Part shown: positions 32,646 through 41,096 of the stretch, piece after piece
Layout of the letters: each line of letters starts with the position of its first letter
Position numbering within the stretch: position 1 is the first letter of the stretch
Assembly: GCA_963971575.1 (NCBI GenBank)
Contig: OZ020613.1
Span: forward strand, 49,284,250 to 49,348,249
Length of the DNA: 64,000 nt
Direction of reading: 5' to 3'
DNA from: Liopterus haemorrhoidalis
Lineage: Eukaryota > Arthropoda > Insecta > Coleoptera > Dytiscidae
The notes under the pieces: model-generated
Seen by the model: the letters and a program-made list of their open reading frames with translations, nothing else
Databases searched by the model: none
What the model was told of the DNA's origin: nothing
Position numbers and translations under genes: made by a program

Positions 32646-35600
32646 AAACACTTGTTACTTGGTTTGGTTAGAAGAAGCCGAGCGAAGCGAGCTACCCATC
32701 TTCTAGTTTAATGACAAAACGCTATCTTAGGCTAGGTTAGGCTAGTAAGGGTTTGGTTAGAAGAGCCGAGCGAAGCGAGCTACCCATCTTCTAGTTTAGT
32801 GACGAAACACTTTCTTAGGTTAGGTTAGGTTAGTAAGGGTTTGGTTAGAAGAAGCCGAGTGAAGCGAGCTACCCATCTTCTAGTTTAATGACAAAACACT
32901 ATCTTAGGTTAGGTTAGGTTAGTAAGGGTTTGGTTAGAAGAAGCCGAGCGAAGCGAGCTACCCATCTTCTAGTTTAATGACAAAACACTATCTTAGGTTA
33001 GGTTAGGTTAGTAAGAGTTTGGTTAGAAGAAGCCGAGCGAAGCGAGCTACCTACTTTCTAGATTAATGACAAAAACACTATTTTAGGTTAGGGTAGGTAA
33101 GTAGAATGCAACTGGAGCGAGCGATCTACTTTTTAGTTTAATGACAAAACATTATTTTAGGTTAGGTTAGGAGCGTATTAGGCTAGTAGAACCAAGCGGA
33201 GCGAGCTACATATCTTTTAGTTTAATGACAAAACACTATCTTAGGTTAGGGTATGTTTAATAACAAAAACATTCTACGGAACAGTGTAGCACGTTCTATG
33301 CTGCCATCTTTTGACAAATAATGTAATTACAACAATGCATTTTACAAAACTTTTACCTTTGTAACTCAAGAAAATCGCGATAACCCGCAATTTTTTTTTC
33401 TGAAAAATACTACTTGAATGACCTACTTTCAGACACCGTTTGAAAAATTTGAAAATTCGTGTGTATATATACGACACCGGACCCGCTGAATAAAACTGAT
33501 TGGCAATAAACGTCTAACGACAATAAATTGATTTGTGAAATAAAGAATTTTACCTCAAATATAAACCTATAATTTACTATTATAATAATAATGTTATAAA
33601 CTATATAAAGTTTATTGATATAAAAATGTTTACATTAGAATATATTGAGGTACACGTTCATAAGGTTTATTTCACTACACATTCACACACAGATACTCTG
33701 CTTATTGTTCACTGACACTGACAACCACACGTCACCATGCACCGCCTTCTTATCCCTGCTTATCGTGCCGGTAGGTACTGCCTTTTTACGCGAATTTATA
33801 TCATTCGGCCATCCTGGTTGTCGCCCGTCCTCGGCCGACGTAGTCGTCCAGGTATCTCGGTTTTTTACACACAGACTTAGACTTCTTCTTCTTCTTCTTT
33901 TTCGGCTTTTTACACACGGACTTCTTCTTCTTCTTTTTCTTCGGCTGCGGAAATTCACTTACGGCTCTTAGCTTCCTCGGGCCTGGTCGGATTCCTTCAG
34001 CTGACACGCGGAATCCAAGGAATTCCAATTCCTTGCGGCCAAACTCGCATTTGCTCGGCTTGAGCGTCAGCTTAGCTATTCTGAATGCCTCGAGCACTTT
34101 TCTCAGGCGTTCCAGCATTTCGTTCCAATTTGCAGCAGGTATCATCACATCGTCCATGTAACATAGCGCTATTTGGTTCCTCAGGTCGCCGAGAACTAAG
34201 TTCATCAACCTTGTGAACTCGAATGGTGCATTTACCAGACCAAACGTCATTCGCTCAAATTGGCCAGTTTCGTCCGGTGTAATGAATGCCGTCTTTTCCT
34301 TAGCTTCTTCGCTTAGCGGTATCTGCATATACCCGTGAGCTAAGTCCAACACAGTGAAGATGCGTGCACCCGCTAACTGTTCCAGCTGCTCATCTATGGA
34401 CGGGATGGGCCATGTCTGCCTCTTGGTTTGGCTGTTCAGTCTCCTGTAGTCTACCACTAGCCTTGGTTCTCCGGTCTTTTTCCACACGACAAGTACAGGG
34501 CTCGCATATGGTGACCTCGTATCCTTGGCGATTCCAGATTGCTTCCACTCTCGAACTGTCTCAGCTATGATGCGCCGATCTTCGGGAGACGTCTTGTAAG
34601 GTTTCGTTCTTACCGGCTGACTACCTTCGACTTCAGTTATCTCCATCTCAACTAGATCGGTACAACCCAGTTCGTTGATATTTCTGGCGAAACAATCTTG
34701 ATATTCGGTTAATAATTCCAATAGCTGCGCTCTTTCTGGTGACGTCACAGAGTCATCAATCTTTATTTCCTTCTCGATGGAATTTGGTCGTTCCTCCTCT
34801 GCACGCAGATAACTTGGAGCTTTCACGCATACTTCCTCAGCACGAGCCAAAACTTGTCCCTTGAGTACCTTTTTCGGGCAATCAGTAAAGTTACTCACCG
34901 GAACCTCAGCGTAACCATCTTTGGCTTCGAACATTGCTCCTAATCCTGTTCGACTTTCCACTGCGTAGTTCCCTGGTTCCTTGATTTCAACTCGTACGTA
35001 GTGTACTGCACGAGCTGGTATCGTTTCACCTTTTGTTGCTCGTAAAGTAACTCGACTCACCGGTTCTAAGTCCAGGTCCTTGAAAGGGTAACTTGATGCA
35101 TTTCCGAACCTCAAAACATCACCACTTTTCACGTATGCGATGTGTGGTAACTCTGTCCACGATCGACCTACAATGACCTCCACAGGTTGAGCGTGATCTG
35201 GAACAACTAAGATTTCGATGTTGCACGCCAAGATATCATCGATACTCAGGTCCGCTGTGGCTTTACCGATCGTTGAAGCCGCTTCGTTGACTGTGTTCCC
35301 AAACCCAAATATCGGGTACGATACTTGCGTTACCTGCAGGCCAGCTTGCAATGCTACGGTCGCTCGAACGATACAACTTGAACTACCAGTATCTACGAGT
35401 CCTTTAAACGATCGACCGTTGATCAATACATCCTTTATGTATTTGCCAGCATCGTCTACTGATGTCGCTGTGACCATTGACCGCTTCTTTTCCTCTGTCT
35501 GCTTAGCGAGCGGACAATCTCGTTGGAAGTGCCCCTCTGACTTGCAACCTCGGCACACGATAGGTTTTTTTGGCTCTGGACAATCCCTTGATAAGTGGCC

Positions 35601-37220
35601 TAACTTATTACAATTGTAACACCTCCTATCGCGCGATGGTATGTTTTTCGCTGTTACCTTCTGACGTGTATCTTCGTTTCTCGTGACACCGTCACGTTTT
35701 TCCACCGAATTGTCTTTGGCGCGTTTTTCTGATGAGAATCGTTCCACACGGTTCTTCTCTACTCGTTCACAGAGTTGAATCGCGGCCAACAATTCATCCT
35801 CATCAGCGCAAATTCGTGCCACTAACTCTGCACACAGCGCTTTGGATCGGAGTCCTGTCAATATCTGCTCTTGCGACTCGGAGAAGTTGAGTCCCAAGTC
35901 CCTACACAAGCGTATTTTGGAGTACACGTACTCCGCCGTCGATTCGCCGGTTTTTTGCACTCGCGAGGTCATCCTTTCCCACCTCTCTGGTAGAGTACCG
36001 TCTCGGGCAAACGATTTTCGGAATTGAGCCTCAAATTCCTCCCACGTATTCAGGCTCTCAATACGTCCTAGATACCACTCTTTGGCGCCTTTTACCAAAT
36101 GGAGTCGAGCAGTTTCCAGCTTGAAGGCCGCTGGCCACTGATGACTTACCGCTGTACGTAACAGTGACTCTAACCATGCCTTTGCAACGCTCGGTCCACC
36201 ATCACCGGAAAAATCCTCTATCGACTTGGATAAATCGGGCATCACGCAGTAAGTCACTTCGGGCATTGTTGATGATGTCGGAGTTGCAAATTGTTGCGTG
36301 TTATTGTTACGCATCTGTTGTTGCATCATATTCATGGTCGCCATCATAGATTCCATCATACGCAGAATCGTGATATCGTTTGTTGATGCAATGCTTGACC
36401 CTGATGCTCCAGCGCCGCCATCTTGATGCTCGCTTTCCGTGTCGGCACCACTTCGTGAATTCTCACCCTGGCCACTTGTTGTATCGTCACTCATCATGCT
36501 CCTCGTTACTGGAGGTCCCATATTACAACTGCAAATGTTCTCTACGCGACGCGAACGCGTTTCACTTTCTTTAATCGTACGCAACGAACAGTTTTTTCTC
36601 TCACACAGAGAAACAACACGAGTTTTTAGCACTCAGCCACACACAGTTAGCTAAAATGCGTAAAATCAATCACTTGTTCAAGCTACGTTACACAAATGTT
36701 ACTTTTTTCACACAGAACAAAGCACATGTTCGGCACTTGAATTACAATCCCGCTTCTGAGATGTTATAAACTATATAAAGTTTATTGATATAAAAATGTT
36801 TACATTAGAATATATTGAGGTACACGTTCATAAGGTTTATTTCACTACACATTCACACACAGATACTCTGCTTATTGTTCACTGACACTGACAACCACAC
36901 GTCACCATGCACCGCCTTCTTATCCCTGCTTATCGTGCCGGTAGGTACTGCCTTTTTACGCGAATTTATATCAATAATATATATTTAAGAGAGTTAATAA
37001 ACAAATATTGCTGAAATTCATATGAAATAAACTGTGACAACAAAATATGAATAGTAGTAAGTGTGAGTTAGTTGTAATGTATTCATTACTTACCATTCTC
37101 GCATCCACCCATGTGCACTGTTACAGTCGTCACTTCATGTTCATCAGTAACAGTATATTCTCTCTTAGTATGAATCCCTTTTTCCATATTATCACCGTTT
37201 CTCGTATCATTCATACTCAT
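26998..37220 (-). CDS. ZNF-A: C2H2 zinc-finger protein gene, 4 exons, complete
   Basis: Minus-strand exons 37094-37220 (ATG), 31661-31792, 29761-29916 and 26998-28511 join to 643 codons (642 aa). Every intron is phase 1 and has GT-AG ends. Exon 1 encodes a short polar leader. Exons 2 and 3 encode acidic segments with EEIFIKVEPMD and EEVNIKSECGDD, each containing a hydrophobic-Lys-x-Glu motif as in SUMO-acceptor sites. Exon 4 encodes 17 C2H2 fingers with standard HSGEKPF linkers. It is probably a nuclear DNA-binding regulator; the target is unknown. Intron 1 (5.3 kb) carries a young gypsy element and a minisatellite, intron 2 a hAT MITE, and intron 3 an integrase relic and a mariner-type MITE. 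ZNF-B is a paralogue 4 kb beyond its 5' end. The exon chain is inferred from splice sites and homology to ZNF-B, not from transcripts. Confidence 0.8.
28564..28579. repeat. Inverted copy of the 16-bp palindrome
   Basis: GTGTGAATTTTCACAC with TGTGAA before and TTTCAC after, the reverse complement of the motif at 16283, 49946 and 55241. It sits in ZNF-A intron 3 just before the integrase relic. Confidence 0.5.
28611..29235 (+). pseudogene. Ty3/gypsy integrase fragment (antisense in ZNF-A intron 3)
   Basis: An open frame from about 28627 reads as the second half of a retrotransposon integrase: KIVSDNGPQFESEMF with the second catalytic Asp, FPATNGAAENSVGTVK with the catalytic Glu, LLHYRTTPYCTTG, and a C-terminal module with KGKPFWTRGLILKILGPRYY. 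The N-terminal zinc-binding domain and first Asp are missing, and there are no LTRs. It is a 5'-truncated relic with no stop codon until the abutting MITE begins at 29236. It resembles the K02A2.6-like gypsy group. Confidence 0.8.
29236..29624 (+). mobile_element. Mariner-type MITE, 389 bp, with transposase tail
   Basis: Inverted repeats of about 70 bp (CAAGGTGAGTGGGGAGGAAT and inverted CAGGGTGACTGGGGAGGAAT) are flanked by TA at 29234-29235 and 29625-29626. Between them, in plus frame 29307-29480, lies EDEDTRDALIRQIRNTAIDI... and VNSDIFENLLVHRN with a stop, resembling the C-terminal tail of Tc1/mariner-superfamily transposases (compare the frequent ending HFEHLL). It is an internal-deletion derivative. 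Confidence 0.85.
29761..29916 (-). CDS. ZNF-A exon 3 (acidic module)
   Basis: 156 nt, phase 1 at both ends, acceptor TTTCAG and donor CACAG/GTCAGT. It encodes SSTDDMSQYNYNTDIIITEEV followed by NIKSECGDD. The exon at 44123-44281 of ZNF-B is its clear paralogue (SSTDDISQYDYTTNIIITEEI). Confidence 0.8.
30140..30235. repeat. M1 MITE fragment
   Basis: CTATTCCAAACGTTTATGCGGAACTA and the following GTTGTCATGAG match the left end of the MITE at 40439. Only this end is present. Confidence 0.6.
30250..30701. mobile_element. hAT-type MITE in ZNF-A intron 2, 452 bp
   Basis: The left end CAGTGGTTCCCAACC and right end (inverted) CTTCGGTTCCCAACC are flanked by a perfect 8-bp duplication TGCTAAAC (30242-30249 and 30702-30709). 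GCGGAGCCC repeats occur inside both ends. Non-coding. Confidence 0.9.
30970..31495. repeat. Possible inverted-end element
   Basis: CAGGGTGAACAG near 30968 and, inverted, CAGGGTAACC near 31493 both face inward, with AAACCCTGAGA motifs inside each end. I could not find a matching target duplication, so the borders are uncertain. Confidence 0.35.
31661..31792 (-). CDS. ZNF-A exon 2 (acidic module)
   Basis: 132 nt, phase 1 at both ends, acceptor TTATAG and a somewhat weak donor (GTTGGT). It encodes DDVYHDNAPIEEIFIKVEPM and an acidic tail ending ENEAAANT. It has the same length and ending (AAAxNxG) as the ZNF-B module at 45605-45736. Confidence 0.75.
32090..33260. repeat. Minisatellite with TTAGG runs
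   Basis: From about 32650 a unit of about 85 bp recurs some six times: GGTTAGAAGAAGCCGAGCGA, AGCGAGCTACCCATCTTCTA, GTTTAATGACAAAACACTAT, then CTTAGGTTAGGTTAGG. Units are more diverged at the right end. A single older unit sits at about 32090-32185. Each unit carries 2-4 copies of TTAGG, the arthropod telomere pentamer. An (AT)n tract (32595-32641) precedes the array. Confidence 0.85.
32595..32641. repeat. (AT)n microsatellite
   Basis: About 23 uninterrupted AT units immediately left of the minisatellite. Confidence 0.95.
33592..33803 (-). repeat. 3' LTR of gypsy element
   Basis: 212 bp; on the minus strand it begins TGATATAAATTCGCG and ends in ...TATAACA. Its first three bases supply the stop codon of the polyprotein frame. 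Confidence 0.9.
33801..36521 (-). CDS. Gag-protease-reverse transcriptase polyprotein, truncated
   Basis: 906 aa from the ATG at 36521 (MGPPVTRSMMSDD); upstream codons are open but contain no ATG. Order: a low-complexity N-terminus; a retrotransposon gag domain (KAWLESLLRTAVSHQWP, about residues 130-230); two zinc knuckles (CYNCNKLGHLSRDC and CRGCKSEGHFQRDC, about 300-335); an aspartic protease with LVDTGSSSC (about 375); and a reverse transcriptase with LVVDYRRLN, FTVLDLAHGYMQIPL, FGLVNAPFEFTRL and catalytic YMDD (about 787). Just after FLGFRVSAEG the frame runs into two lysine-rich repeats (KKKKKKKSVCKK twice) and ends YLDDYVGRGRATTRMAE. RNase H and integrase are deleted. Compared with usual gypsy pol, more than half is absent. 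Confidence 0.9.
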   Translation of the reverse strand: MGPPVTRSMMSDDTTSGQGENSRSGADTESEHQDGGAGASGSSIASTNDITILRMMESMMATMNMMQQQMRNNNTQQFATPTSSTMPEVTYCVMPDLSKSIEDFSGDGGPSVAKAWLESLLRTAVSHQWPAAFKLETARLHLVKGAKEWYLGRIESLNTWEEFEAQFRKSFARDGTLPERWERMTSRVQKTGESTAEYVYSKIRLCRDLGLNFSESQEQILTGLRSKALCAELVARICADEDELLAAIQLCERVEKNRVERFSSEKRAKDNSVEKRDGVTRNEDTRQKVTAKNIPSRDRRCYNCNKLGHLSRDCPEPKKPIVCRGCKSEGHFQRDCPLAKQTEEKKRSMVTATSVDDAGKYIKDVLINGRSFKGLVDTGSSSCIVRATVALQAGLQVTQVSYPIFGFGNTVNEAASTIGKATADLSIDDILACNIEILVVPDHAQPVEVIVGRSWTELPHIAYVKSGDVLRFGNASSYPFKDLDLEPVSRVTLRATKGETIPARAVHYVRVEIKEPGNYAVESRTGLGAMFEAKDGYAEVPVSNFTDCPKKVLKGQVLARAEEVCVKAPSYLRAEEERPNSIEKEIKIDDSVTSPERAQLLELLTEYQDCFARNINELGCTDLVEMEITEVEGSQPVRTKPYKTSPEDRRIIAETVREWKQSGIAKDTRSPYASPVLVVWKKTGEPRLVVDYRRLNSQTKRQTWPIPSIDEQLEQLAGARIFTVLDLAHGYMQIPLSEEAKEKTAFITPDETGQFERMTFGLVNAPFEFTRLMNLVLGDLRNQIALCYMDDVMIPAANWNEMLERLRKVLEAFRIAKLTLKPSKCEFGRKELEFLGFRVSAEGIRPGPRKLRAVSEFPQPKKKKKKKSVCKKPKKKKKKKSKSVCKKPRYLDDYVGRGRATTRMAE
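36762..36973 (-). repeat. 5' LTR of gypsy element
   Basis: 212 bp, matching 33592-33803 with no difference seen. The PBS-like sequence lies just inside it (about 36738-36761, minus strand). Confidence 0.9.
37094..37220 (-). CDS. ZNF-A exon 1 (initiator exon)
   Basis: 127 nt from an ATG at 37220 to a GTAAGT donor below 37094, leaving phase 1 as every later exon requires. It encodes MSMNDTRNGDNMEKGIH and a Thr/Val-rich end. No finger or known domain. The sequence above it (37221-37260) is T-rich and would be the 5' UTR or promoter; no clear TATA box is identified. Confidence 0.65.
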
Positions 37221-37688
37221 TCTTCAAACAAAAGCCTTTATTTTTTTTTTTTCTAATTTACAAATAAGACAAATTACTCGTGCTGTAAGAAGTTTACTTT
37301 ATTAATTTCACTATGTAGCATCCCGTGTGAATTACTGACTAGTAAACTAAACGGCACGTCTAGAGCAGTGTTGCCAGACGTATAGGGGAAGTATTTTAAG
37401 ATAGCAGCGCTATTGTAGCATACTTGGAACCTTCAATATAGACATTCGTTACATATAAACAACGTGAATTTTAATGTTTACTGGTGGTTTTTGTAATTTT
37501 GCTACAATATTAATACTTGTTTTTATGCAATTATATTTTTATGCAAACATTTTTTATAAAAAAAAGCGCGATAGAATGTCTATTTCTGTAGTTTCTAAAA
37601 TCCCACCAGATGTCATATCGCTTAGCAATTTTTCCCTATAAAAATAATTTGTTTAAACATTACAGCAAAATTTCCCTATTGAGAACTA

Positions 37689-38668
37689 TAGTGCGTTTAA
37701 AGGTGGGTTTGCAGTACAGGGCATATGGAGTAGTTCTTTTTCATACTCTTTAATGGGTTTACACAATGACACTATCCTTTTCTTGCTTGTCGACGTTGCC
37801 AGCTCTAAAACGCGCTGATCTGTGAAGACGTAGTATTCTACAAATGGCCATTTGTTTTTGTTGAGTGTATTTTGAGTTTTATAAGAGTTGATTTTTGTAA
37901 ATCATACGAGTTTTTCATATTATTATAATTGACACATTTGACACTTTTACAACATTTGGCAACACCGCTCCCATTTGCCATAAGAGCTGTACCACAGTAG
38001 AATCAGTAAGCCGACTCGTGTCGGAATCTTTGATGTTGGCGTACCACATTTTCGTGACCTCGAGCTACTTCGTCCTAACAAAAATTGTAAAGAACGATAC
38101 AGACTATTACGCGTATGGATACGGACGAATAAGCTTTATATGACAACTAACAAAAGAATTTTGCATTTTATGAGTCTAAAATGAATTTAAAAAATATTAT
38201 ACAAAAACTATTGAAAGTAGTATAATAATAAAGTAGGAAAATTACTTAAATATAAAATAATATTTAATATTTTTTAATTTATTCACTTCGCAAAACTGCG
38301 CGTCCTAACCAGGATTCACACATGCGCATGAAAAATCTGGTACAGAAAAACGGTCGAGTGAAACTACTGTCTATTGAGAACTGACACGCTCGGATACGCA
38401 GTCTGGTGGTCAAATATTGTACTACGCGACTGTAGTACTGTTTGAAATTATTACATATGTTCTGGTGTTGATTTTTTGTTAGAACGTCGATAAATACATT
38501 TTCATAAAATAAAAATGTACTGTGCTTAAATTAGCCTGTTCCCTGTTAGCATATTCACAGCTGAATACTAAACAATTCAGCCATTTTTCCATGAATTACA
38601 GCGCCGCCAACGGTAATGTCACTTCTCAATACTGTGGCTGTACTGCAAACTCACCTTTGAACGCACTA
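37689..38668. mobile_element. Inverted-repeat element upstream of ZNF-A
   Basis: The ends TAGTGCGTTTAAAGGTGGGT and (inverted) TAGTGCGTTCAAAGGTGAGT are each followed by TTTGCAGTACAG, so the inverted repeats are about 31 bp. TA flanks are present, although the exact border within TATA is ambiguous. The interior 37734-37993 is related to 16966-17232. A segment near its right end (38387-38495) is duplicated just outside it (38673-38781). Confidence 0.7.
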
Positions 38669-38781
38669 TAACACGCTCGGATACGCAGTCTGGTGGTTAA
38701 ATATTGTACTAGGCGCTCTGGTACTGTTTGAACTTATTACATATGTTATAGTGTTGAATTTTTGTTAGAATGTCGATGAGA
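38387..38781. repeat. 110-bp direct duplication
   Basis: CACGCTCGGATACGCAGTCT and about 90 following bases occur at 38387-38495 and again, slightly diverged, at 38673-38781. A neighbouring segment (38500-38570, with AATGTACTGTGCTTAAATTA) recurs at about 39361-39430. Confidence 0.7.
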
Positions 38782-39483
38782 AGTGGTGAAAAACTATAAA
38801 AGTTAAACAAATTGTAGTGTTTTTGGCTGTCATTGAAGACAGGACAAAGATAGGCATCTTAGTTTTTTTCTTTTCTTAAGAAAAATAGAGGGAAAGTTAA
38901 TATTAAGTCCATATTGGAAAAGATTTGGTTATGGACATGAGGAAGGCATGGGAATATATTTTGAGTTAAAAAGTAACTGATACTGTGCGAGTTTGTTCAT
39001 TACATTTGTCGCAGAAAAACAAAACTGTACTAATATACTTGCACCTGCAAGTTGCATATTTAACTTTTAGATGCTCTTGTCCAACTAATACTAATTTTAT
39101 TTCATGAGGCAATGAACATAATGCACTTGTTTGCAAACAGAATCCATATATTGTAAATTCAGATGACCGACCCTCAGATGTACCACATAAAATTACGTGC
39201 CCGGCATTTAACACCTGCTCAACTACAAATTACACTTCAATAAATCTACTGAAATTAAACTTTAAATACTGTAATTTGATGCCCACCTTCTGTTATACAC
39301 CCCGATACATTTGTAGCGCTTAAAAATTAAAAAAAAAACGCAAATATTTACTCGCATTTTCATAAAATAAAAATGTACTGTGCTTAAATTAACCTGTTCG
39401 CTATTAGCATATTGACAGCTGAGTACTACACACAACAGCCATATTGTCTTGGAGCACAGCGCCAATTTTGTTGTGTGCAAAAC

Positions 39484-39720
39484 AATCAATTTTGTTGTGT
39501 GCCGCAATGTAAATCGTGAATAAGGAAGAATCCCTTTTAAACATTCCATAATTTACCTAAATCGAAAAAAAATATATAAATTGCAACGACGTTTGGAGGC
39601 AGAGAGAAAGTGCATCGTAGGTTTTTATGGACCCAAAAACTAAAAATGAGCAAAAATCCAAGCTCATGCATGCACATTTGTTCGTTGCATTTTATGAAAA
39701 GTGAGTTTTTACGTCCAAGA
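39484..39720 (+). pseudogene. THAP-domain remnant
   Basis: In changing frames the plus strand reads CCVPQCKS, then NKEESLLNIP, and about 50 codons later HICSLHFMKSEFL. The spacing of the first Cys pair and the later C-x2-H followed by F matches the C2CH zinc site of THAP domains (CCVPxC...CSxHF). Stops and shifts interrupt it, so it is a relic, from either a THAP gene or a P-element-like transposon. Confidence 0.45.
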
Positions 39721-40438
39721 AAAGACTGAAAAAAAGCATTTACCTCACCGAAAATTTGCCTAAATCATCAGTTGATATATTAAAAGGCCCTTCTACTTTT
39801 TCACACAGAGATATTAATTTTTACTAATATATTGACTACATTTTTTGTTATTATATTGACAGACAGTCAAAAATAATTAAAAATACAATCAAAAACTAAA
39901 AATTTCTTTGAAAATTCTTTAGAATAGTATATTATTACATATCTTGTAAATCGTAGATTACCTTTAAAAAAAAAAAAAGCTCGGAAAACAGGAAAAATAC
40001 AATCGTGTTCATTTTCGAGTGTTCCAGCTTTGCCGCATATGGCGCTGCGATCTTAAAAAGTTTCCCCAATAACAACTTTTTGACATATGGTCAATACGTT
40101 GTAATCTGACATTTAGAAAGGATTTATTAATATTTTTATACCTTGTTTGCTAAAGTAGAATAGTATTTGCCTAATATTTTTCAAAAAACTCGCAAATTTT
40201 AGGTTAAGTTTCCATTGTTGCATTACATGTAGAATATATGGTATATATTATATACGTAAATAAAATTTCATTATTTAAGGCACATCCCTGCTATTTATAT
40301 TTCATATTAATAATTTTTATACCTGGTCGAAGTTTATTAATTAAAAACAGTAAAAATATAATAATATACTCGTATAAACAATTTTATTAACAAAGCATGT
40401 ACAAAAATTAAATACAGTTAACATGCGTTACATACATA

Positions 40439-40845
40439 CAGTCTGTTCCAAACGGTTAAGCGGAACTAAATGGGATTTTCGTTCTTTTAGGTTGTCACGA
40501 GAAGGGACCTTGTTGGGGTTATTTCATTTTTGACGTTGGAATGTCAAAATTTAAAATTCCAACAATGAAACCATAGAAACGAATGACATGTCAAAATTAA
40601 ATTATTTTTTTTTTACAAATTTTAATGACAAAAAAAATAAATAAATGGGAAATTTGTATTAAGAATGCACAAAATATCAAAATATAAAGAAAATGACATT
40701 TTAAAATGATATTAACCTTAACCAAAAAATGTTATTGTAAGTATGATTTACAAAGCTTAAACAAAACGACCGAAAAGCACGATTTAAGCGATGAAAGTAA
40801 CTAGATTGCAAAATCTAGTTCCGCTTAACCGTTTGGAACAGACTG
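40439..40845. mobile_element. Tc1-like MITE, complete copy (family M1), 407 bp
   Basis: Inverted ends of about 30 bp (CAGTCTGTTCCAAACGGTTA and, inverted, CAGTCTGTTCCAAACGGTTA) with TA on both sides (40437-40438, 40846-40847). Non-coding. Partial copies are at 1-154 and 30140-30235. Confidence 0.9.
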
Positions 40846-41096
40846 TACCTACCTATGAAATAACACGTATTTTTTAAATTAATAAATTATATTTAAGTAG
40901 CAATTTGAATTGGTAGGGAAAACTGGCAAAAACCTAGCACTTGTTAACATAAGTAAAAAGTTGTTTGACAAAATATTTATTTTATAATATATGCCACATA
41001 AATCGTCGGCTTCTGATTCATAATTACTCTGAGTTTCACTTTCTTATGTGCATCCCCAAACGTACGTATTCATTTATAGTACAGTAAGAATAATAT

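Larger units (their letters stand above)
33592..36973 (-). mobile_element. Young Ty3/gypsy element, internally deleted, in ZNF-A intron 1
   Basis: Two 212-bp repeats (33592-33803 and 36762-36973), identical as far as I can read, are flanked by the 4-bp duplication ATAA (33588-33591 and 36974-36977). Read on the minus strand, the right copy is the 5' LTR, followed by the PBS-like TCTCAGAAGCGGGATTG, one gag-pro-RT frame, and the 3' LTR. RNase H and integrase are missing. The element is only 3.4 kb, and its identical LTRs mean that it moved recently even though it cannot encode an integrase. It is in the same orientation as the host gene. Confidence 0.93.

Noticed and set aside
32650..33260. CRISPR-like array
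   Set aside because: The repeats are long and contiguous without unique spacers, and the sequence is eukaryotic. It is a minisatellite.
32650..33260. True interstitial telomere
   Set aside because: Only 2-4 TTAGG units occur per 85-bp repeat, with no long uninterrupted run.
33645..33971. Plus-strand frame over the gypsy 3' LTR, rich in Leu and Arg
   Set aside because: It is the complement of the Lys-rich codons at the gypsy junction, with no signal of a separate gene. The other plus-strand frames at 34364-36654 are also shadows of the gypsy polyprotein.
39262..39549. A 95-codon minus-strand frame
   Set aside because: It lies opposite the THAP-like relic and shows no domain of its own.
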